Assembly (NCBI GenBank): GCA_947172415.1
Contig: OX359197.1
Span: forward strand, 7,379,673-7,443,672
Reading direction: 5' to 3'
DNA: 64,000 nucleotides
Source: Chondrosia reniformis
Taxonomy: Eukaryota; Porifera; Demospongiae; Chondrillida; Chondrillidae
Positions 57,815 to 64,000 of this stretch are shown here, piece by piece. The notes beneath the pieces were generated by a model. That model ran no database searches and had not been told where the DNA came from. It was given only the letters and a program-made list of their open reading frames with translations. Position numbers and translations under genes: made by a program. How positions within the stretch are numbered: position 1 is the first letter of the stretch; the number at the start of each line of letters is the position of its first letter.

Positions 57815-60800
57815 TCACTGTCTGTTGTTGACCTTAGTTTTACTACCAGTCGTAGATACTTTAGATGGAGTGGGTAGACGACTTCCTTTAGGAGTAGGGG
57901 AACTCTTGGTAGTAGGTGTGCCTCTTCCAGTGGGTGTGGCTACCCTGCCTTTACCTCCAGGTTCACCTGCATTTGGTGAAGGGGATTTTGATGCTCTGAA
58001 GGTGGTTGCCTTGGCAACTTGACCTCCCTCTTGAATGCTGGTTTCTTTAGTAGATGTTATCTTTCCCTTCACAGTCCCATCCTGACTTGCACTAACCTCC
58101 ACACCAACTGACCTCTTTGTTTTGGCTGATCTAAGGAGTGAAAATTATACACAAGGATATCAAATAGATAATATGAAAGGTTGACCACAATAATGGCAAC
58201 ACCTGTAAGTTGGTGTCTTCAATTCTGATTGGCTGACAGCTCCAATGTTTCCTTCTCCCACCTCCCGTCTGGGGGACTGTCTTGGTAGGGCGTGCTTCTT
58301 GGGAGTGGCTGAGGAACTGGGAGGAGGACCCTGAGCTCTTGCATTGGGCCTAGCGGCACTACCAGGAGCTGTGGAACCAACATTGGCCTTGTACAACCCT
58401 GGCTTTGTGGGCGTGGCAGCATCCTTGGAACGACTTGCTTCTAGTCTACCACTTGGCAATTGTCTGACAGTAGTTCCATTTCCAATTTGAGCTTCATTCT
58501 TAGTTTTAATTTGGGTATTGGATTTGGTAGTAAATCCTGCCATTCCCAAGCCAGGAGTACCTTTTCCAAGTGCAACATTAGTCCTTGAATCAGCTACAGG
58601 CCAAACAAAATCACACCTTTAACCACTTTCATTTATCTCAGAAACACTAGCTCTCTTAGTTGAGCATGTAACCTCATCTAGTAAAAGTGTCCTCAGATAC
58701 AGAATGGAAGACATCATCAAACTCAGACGGTAATTCCAGCATAAAGTGTAATATCATCACTGGACACACAATACAGGATTTAGTGTAAAGTTGCTTCATA
58801 CTAGTTTACCAGTCTACAAGTCTACTGAAATACATTGTAGGACATTGTAGGCTAACAGAGTGCTATGTATCAATACGTAGATATTAATCTCTTACTCTTT
58901 AGTAAGTAATTTCTGCTAACCTCTGCAAGGATCATGTTTTCTGAGGAAGACATCAAGGGGGTCCCATCCACCGCCCACTCTCACCATCACTGTGCTACGG
59001 AGAATACGCACTAGACGCAACTGCTGAGAGTCACCAAACTACAGCACCGAAGAGAGCATATATGGTGAGGGGATCAAAGGGGCGTGGTTAGGGGATCAAG
59101 GGGCGTGGTTAGGGGATCAAAGGGGCGTGGTGAGGGATTAAAGGGGCGTGGTGAGGGATTAAAGGGGCGTAGTGAGGGATCAAAGGGGCATGGTGAGGGA
59201 TCAAAGGGGCGTGGTGAGGGATCAAAGGGGCGTGGTGAGGGATTAAAGGGGCGTGGTGAGGGGATCAAAGGGGCGTGGTGAGGGATTAAAGGGGCGTGGT
59301 GAGGGATTAAAGGGGCGTGGTGAGGGATTAAAGGGGCGTGGTGAGGGATTAAAGGGGCGTGGTGAGGAAAAGGATCATACTAAAGGACTTAACTCACCCT
59401 ATACTTTCCTTCAGATATCTTCTGCACTTGATAACGCTTGGGACATGTACACTGAGCTATCTGCCGCTCAATCTACACACACACACACATATATATGGGT
59501 ACACTACAGCAATGATATTGAAAATGGCACAACTAGAGTACTAATTGGCTTTGTACTGAAGACATTCAAATACTACTTAATTCAGTTAGTCTACACACAA
59601 ACACAATATCATGTATCATGTATCATGTTTTATAGTGGAAGAGCACTAAGTGAACAGGCCTGGAATGAGAGCCAACCTCAACAGCTATCTTTTCTGAGTC
59701 AGTTTTCGGTTCTTTCTTTGGAGCTGCTTTTTCTGGTCTTAGAATTTCAATCACTTTCTGAATGTTGTAGACACCAATGTGCTCCCGATCCAAAACTAAC
59801 GCTACTTTGTTCAGCTCTACTGGATTGCTAGGAAGACCTATGAAAATAAGCACCCAGGGGCTGTAATAAGTCACCTGAATGAGGCACTCTGATTAAAATC
59901 AATTTAGGCTCTTAAAATCTAACAGGGACTCTTAATTAGCCTACCAGAGGCTCTTAAAACTAACAGGGACTCTTAATTAGCCTACCAGAGGCTCTTAAAG
60001 CTTTTATAAGTTCTTCTTTTGTCAGATTTCCATCGTGATTAGAATCAGCCCTTCTAAATAGCTCATTTAACCTCAGCTTGTTTCTGTCTACCCAGACATT
60101 AAACCTCTTCCTCCAGGCCTCAAAATCAAACGATCTGTTCACAAGACAATAGACAATAAAACAGAAAAATTATCAATATATATACACATATATGCATATC
60201 TTCAATTATTGTATTCAAACTTGAATAGACTACACCTATGAATATGGTGTATACAAACTTGGTTGTTAACAGCACTATTGACAACCTACACACACCTCGC
60301 CATGGCAACATCCTTTGTTCTGGTCTTGCCTTCAAGAAGGTGTCGATGTCTATCAGACATTCTCATCCAAAGCTTCTGCCATCTCTTGTGAAGAGAGCGT
60401 ATCTTCTTGTCCAAATCATTTTTACCTTTTCCTTGCTTGTGCCCTTTCTCAGCTTTACTGAGCGCATCCATGTCGGGTTGGTGGTTGGCCATCTGGTCTT
60501 GGAAGGCCTGAGGGGAAGAGAAATGTGGTGGATGGATGAATGGATGAATGGATGGGTGGATGGGTGATTAGATACCTCGTGTTCAGCAAGTTGCTGTTCA
60601 ATGACATCCAATTCCTCTCCAACTGGTTCCTGCTCCTTCTCATTGATCCACGTTTCTGCCTCACCAACCCAGTTGGTTAGTTTGTCCAACATGTCTTGCA
60701 ATCCTTTCATCTCCAGCAGGGCTAAGTGAAAGTTGTGTCAGGTTAATGGAGACACTTTACCGTCAGTACGTAGAGTACATAAGGACCACTATTTATACAA

Positions 60801-63800
60801 TAATGCAGAGATAACAATAATATTATAATTATACCTCCTGAGAGCTCTTCAGATCTTTTACCAGCGGTAGTCTTCAACTTTGACCACTTCAGATCAAGGT
60901 CATGCATCATGGCTTGAACTACTGGCGATGCACGGGGATGCGCCATCTCCAAGATGTCTCTGCCACATTCCAGTGCCTTCTCAAGCTCCGGCTGTTTAGA
61001 GTGTATACTTGCTACAAAGTCCTGAAGAGGGAGCATGCAGCTGGTATTAAAAAGTAGATCACACATCCACACATCCATACAAGCACATCCACATCCACAC
61101 ATCCACACATCCACACTGACCTTTTGGTCCTGGATCTGCTTGTCCAGTTTGTTGGGGTTGTCGGATGGCGGTGCAGGATCACTAAGATGATCCAGATTCT
61201 CATCCATCCACTGCATCAACCCGTCATACTGTGACTGGAAGGACTTGGCATCCTTGCAGAAGAGTAGTACAACCATTAACCTTACCCATGCACCCTCTAA
61301 TAGAGGTGACACTCACTTTGAGAGCTCCCTTTAGTCTCTCTTGTTTGGAGGCAGCCAGAGCTCTGACCTCATCCCACAGTGCAACCAGCTCATCCACTTC
61401 CTTCTGAGTCTCCAATGGCTCATCTAAATAGTTGTCAATCAGATCCTTGGCGCACTCCTTGATTGCTTCATACTTCTTCTCCTGCCCTACCAGCTCCTTC
61501 TCCAGTGCCTGTATCACAGAAGAGGCTTCTATTAAACCTCTTTCGAAAGATAGGGTCTTAATTGTACATCTTAGAAGGACAAATAATCAAGTTCATAGAG
61601 ATCTCCAGCAAACGAGGTTGGAATTGTAGATGGGTGGGCTCCAATTGGGTATATAAGCTTACCTTGTGTTCGGTAATGAGTTGTCTAACAGTAGCCACGT
61701 CACCATGTACAGGAGCATTCTCATCAAGCTGGGCAAGGGTTTTCCCCAACCAGGTCCTCAGGGGACTCAATAACACTCTGAACTCTCCCAACTTCCTATA
61801 GGCTTCCTACAGGGGTGGACATGTTCTTGTGAACATACTCAGTATATCTCAGTATATCTCAGTATATCTCCAACCTAGCACAATATCCTACAAACACCTC
61901 AATGTGGAAACACATTAAAATACACTTTAGGTGGAAATTGCAACTTCACTGCCTGACCCAATGAGTACGCACCTGTAATTTGTCTTGCCTGCTGACAGAC
62001 TTCTGACAGACTTCATCCCACTTCTTCTCAATGTCATCCAACTTAGCTTTAACCAAAGCTTCATCTTCTCCCTCCTTCTGCTTCTTCAGAAGGTTCCCTG
62101 CCTTCAGGACAGAGTTTAAACTGGAATTCCTAGCTCCCAACTGTTTCTGGAAAGCCTGCATAGGACACAACACGGGTCAATAAAACTGCAGAAAAAGGTC
62201 AGTGACAGACCAACTTTGTGTTTGTTTCGAAGTGTACCAACAGCATCAGGATCACCTAATCACAGACAAAATTCAAGAATATGTCCACACGGAGACACAA
62301 CCACACAAAGACACACCCACACGAAGACACACCCACACAGACACACCCACACAGAGACACACCCATCTAAATATCGGTGCAAGGTATGTTCAAACCTGTT
62401 ATTGATTCAGGATTGTCAAGCTGGTCCTCAGCATCTGTCAACCATTTCATCAACTCATCATAAGCTTCTTCAAACTGTCCCAAAGCCAATAGCGCCTCCT
62501 CTAACTTGCTTTGCCTTTCACTGCCTTCAGCATTCACAATGTCCCATTTGGCCTTAAGTAGAAGGACACAAAAGGACAGATTATTTCCTTTCCAGCTCAG
62601 TTAGTACTTCTCTGTCAGTGGGTCATGAAGACTAACTTGTAGCTCCTCTAGTTTCTTCTGAACGACCTCAGCATCCTCTGGAACACACTGCCTACACAGC
62701 AGCTGGCCACAGCCAACCACCTCATCAACCCTGTGCTCACTGTCATCCAAATCCTTCTGAAAGGTCTACTCAGATGGATGAAAGGTTACCATGGAGATCA
62801 CATGTGACCACAAGTGCAGGTCCAAAGAGACATACCTTGTGGTCTTCCAATTGTTTCTTTACTGCCTCTAGCTCTGAATGAATGGGCTCCTCCCTCTCCT
62901 GTTCTAACTCTTTCTCGTTCAACCAGCTCAGAACGTCATTGTACATCAAATCAAACTCTTCTGCCTGAGTCTTGGCTACATCTAGCTGCTGTCCCCGGTC
63001 ACCCAGACCTGCCAAGAGGTCTTCATACCTGCAGTAAGGGGAGAGCAGTGAAGGGGAGAGCAGTGAAGGGGGGAGCAGTGAAGGAGTGCCCATCAGAACA
63101 GCAAATACTTGCCTCTGCCTGACTGCCCTGACCCAATTGTCCACCTGCTGCTGCTCCTGTGAATCTCCCTGTGGCTTCAAGCCCTCTCCCTCTGATTTCA
63201 ATGCCTCAACTGGTGGGGCATGTGCCTTGACCTAAAGGAACAGGTACAAAGGACACCAAACCCTTGTTAGGGAGAGTGACACTGTAGCACACTGATATAC
63301 GAACCTCTTCAATTAGGGCTTCAAGAGACTTTATGTCTTTTGCACAACTCTCTGGAAGTCCATGTACTTTGTCATCGAGTCCAATTACCTTCTCTGTATC
63401 ATCCAACCAATCAATTTCCTTCTTTCTGTTGCCATGGAATCGTTTAGCCTTCTCAAGGGCATTGTTCAGTTCCTTATCTCGAGCCTCACAGCGTCTGTTC
63501 AACTCCTCCCACCTACACACATACACGAGGACAAATGTAGGAATCTGGACACAAAGGTTACAAACTGCAGTGGTACCAACTTGCTGTTGAAGTCTTTGAT
63601 ATCAGCTCTAAGATCAGAAGTGTCACCCGAACTACTAGAACTTATCAGTTGTCCGGCAGCATCCCTCACAGAAGCAACACTAGGAGTTCTTGCTTCTATT
63701 TCTGTCTTTAGCTCCTGTTTATGTAGAAAGATAGGTCAATATGCCAGTTGAGGCCTCTAGCAGCCAGCTCATCCCACCCACCTGCAGATCAGCCATTTTC

Positions 63801-64000
63801 TTCATAATGGTGTCCTCCTCCACCCCTGGGGGGACGGGATTCACAAGATCAGCCATTTCGTTGCTGACCCACAGAAGCAACTCTGCCAAAGCATCATGAA
63901 ACTTGCCTACATTACCAAACGGAAGACATTTCTCAGTAGAGAGACAACATGTCAAAGAGAAATATTAGGACATTCCTCTACTGCTTACCCAGTTTAAGTA
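57815..64000 (-). CDS. Spectraplakin (MACF1/dystonin/Shot family), C-terminal part, 22 exons in window
   Basis: Exons: >64000-63989, 63906-63782, 63714-63581, 63512-63305, 63231-63113, 63028-62836, 62756-62637, 62552-62396, 62255-62215, 62155-61973, 61806-61663, 61508-61317, 61252-61121, 61021-60835, 60721-60576, 60507-60296, 60134-59986, 59837-59677, 59472-59398, 59038-58921, 58593-58203, 58130-57815. All junctions are in phase. The first fifteen exons after the cut one encode about seven spectrin repeats. Next come a canonical EF-hand ([12 protein letters not shown]), a degenerate second EF-hand ([10 protein letters not shown]), a GAS2 microtubule-binding domain ([58 protein letters not shown]) and a basic Ser/Pro/Thr-rich tail. 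The tail has SRLP in a basic-proline context, a possible EB1-binding SxLP site. The protein should link actin and microtubules; the actin-binding and plakin parts lie beyond the right edge. The intron after exon 63231-63113 uses a GC donor (AG|GCAAGT). Confidence 0.93.
59066..59365. repeat. About 20-bp minisatellite in plakin intron
   Basis: About 14 units of GGATTAAAGGGGCGTGGTGA or GGATCAAAGGGGCGTGGTGA between the two GAS2-domain exons. The unit carries a CpG and a GGGGCGTGG box. Confidence 0.95.

Overview
This window is animal nuclear DNA, most likely from a demosponge; Amphimedon queenslandica is my best guess. The evidence is AT-rich sequence, compact genes with many short GT-AG introns, and an animal-type gene set: a myristoylated Src-family kinase, PDE7, Kintoun, a GAS2-domain plakin and DNase I-like enzymes. 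Several multi-copy minisatellites and small dispersed repeats also occur. Nothing suggests bacteria, CRISPR or a phage. The species name is inference. The gene families rest on protein motifs plus exon junctions that I checked for reading phase.

Layout, left to right: (1) the 5' part of an SH3-SH2-kinase Src-type gene (-, 287-3500), followed by a 2.1-kb minisatellite. (2) A large ankyrin-ROC-COR-Death gene (-, 5964-10725) containing a 726-bp in-frame tandem duplication. (3) A complete PDE7-type cAMP phosphodiesterase gene (-, 11588-20786, nine coding exons). Upstream of it a second copy of its N-terminal PKA-pseudosubstrate-like segment stands as a 96-codon ORF (22245-22535). (4) A gene-poor stretch with a 39-bp x 24 satellite (23752-24693) and an unexplained CpG-richer block (about 26750-27560). 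(5) A KH + DEAD-box helicase gene, DDX43 (-, 28491-38794, 21 exons, 646 aa). Its last intron contains two complete DNase I-like genes on the opposite strand (+, 29061-31440 and 31746-33438). (6) Head-to-head with DDX43, a selenoprotein gene (+, 39173-40387) with an in-frame TGA in a thioredoxin-like UPYC motif and a matching SECIS hairpin in the 3'UTR (about 40476-40550). (7) An intronless CHST15-like sulfotransferase (+, 41028-42236), MRGBP (-, 42737-43450), DNAAF2/Kintoun (-, 43985-48056, 13 exons) and an unusual two-lobed Rossmann-like protein (-, 48328-49764). (8) Two nearly identical tandem CHST15-like sulfotransferase genes (-, 50132-53092 and 54568-57013) that differ mainly in a coding minisatellite. 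(9) The C-terminal half of a MACF1/dystonin/Shot-type spectraplakin (-, 57815 to beyond 64000), with spectrin repeats, EF-hand, GAS2 domain and a basic tail.

The genes do not form one pathway. Some share themes: Src, PDE7 and the Ank-ROC-COR-Death protein are signalling proteins; Kintoun serves axonemal dynein assembly; the plakin links actin and microtubules; the sulfotransferases and DNases act in the secretory or extracellular space. The most noteworthy items are the selenoprotein with its SECIS, the opposite-strand DNase pair nested in the DDX43 intron with paired loss of a disulfide in one copy, the detached PDE7 pseudosubstrate module, the degenerate duplicated Rossmann lobe, and a patchwork insertion made of fragments of two neighbouring genes.
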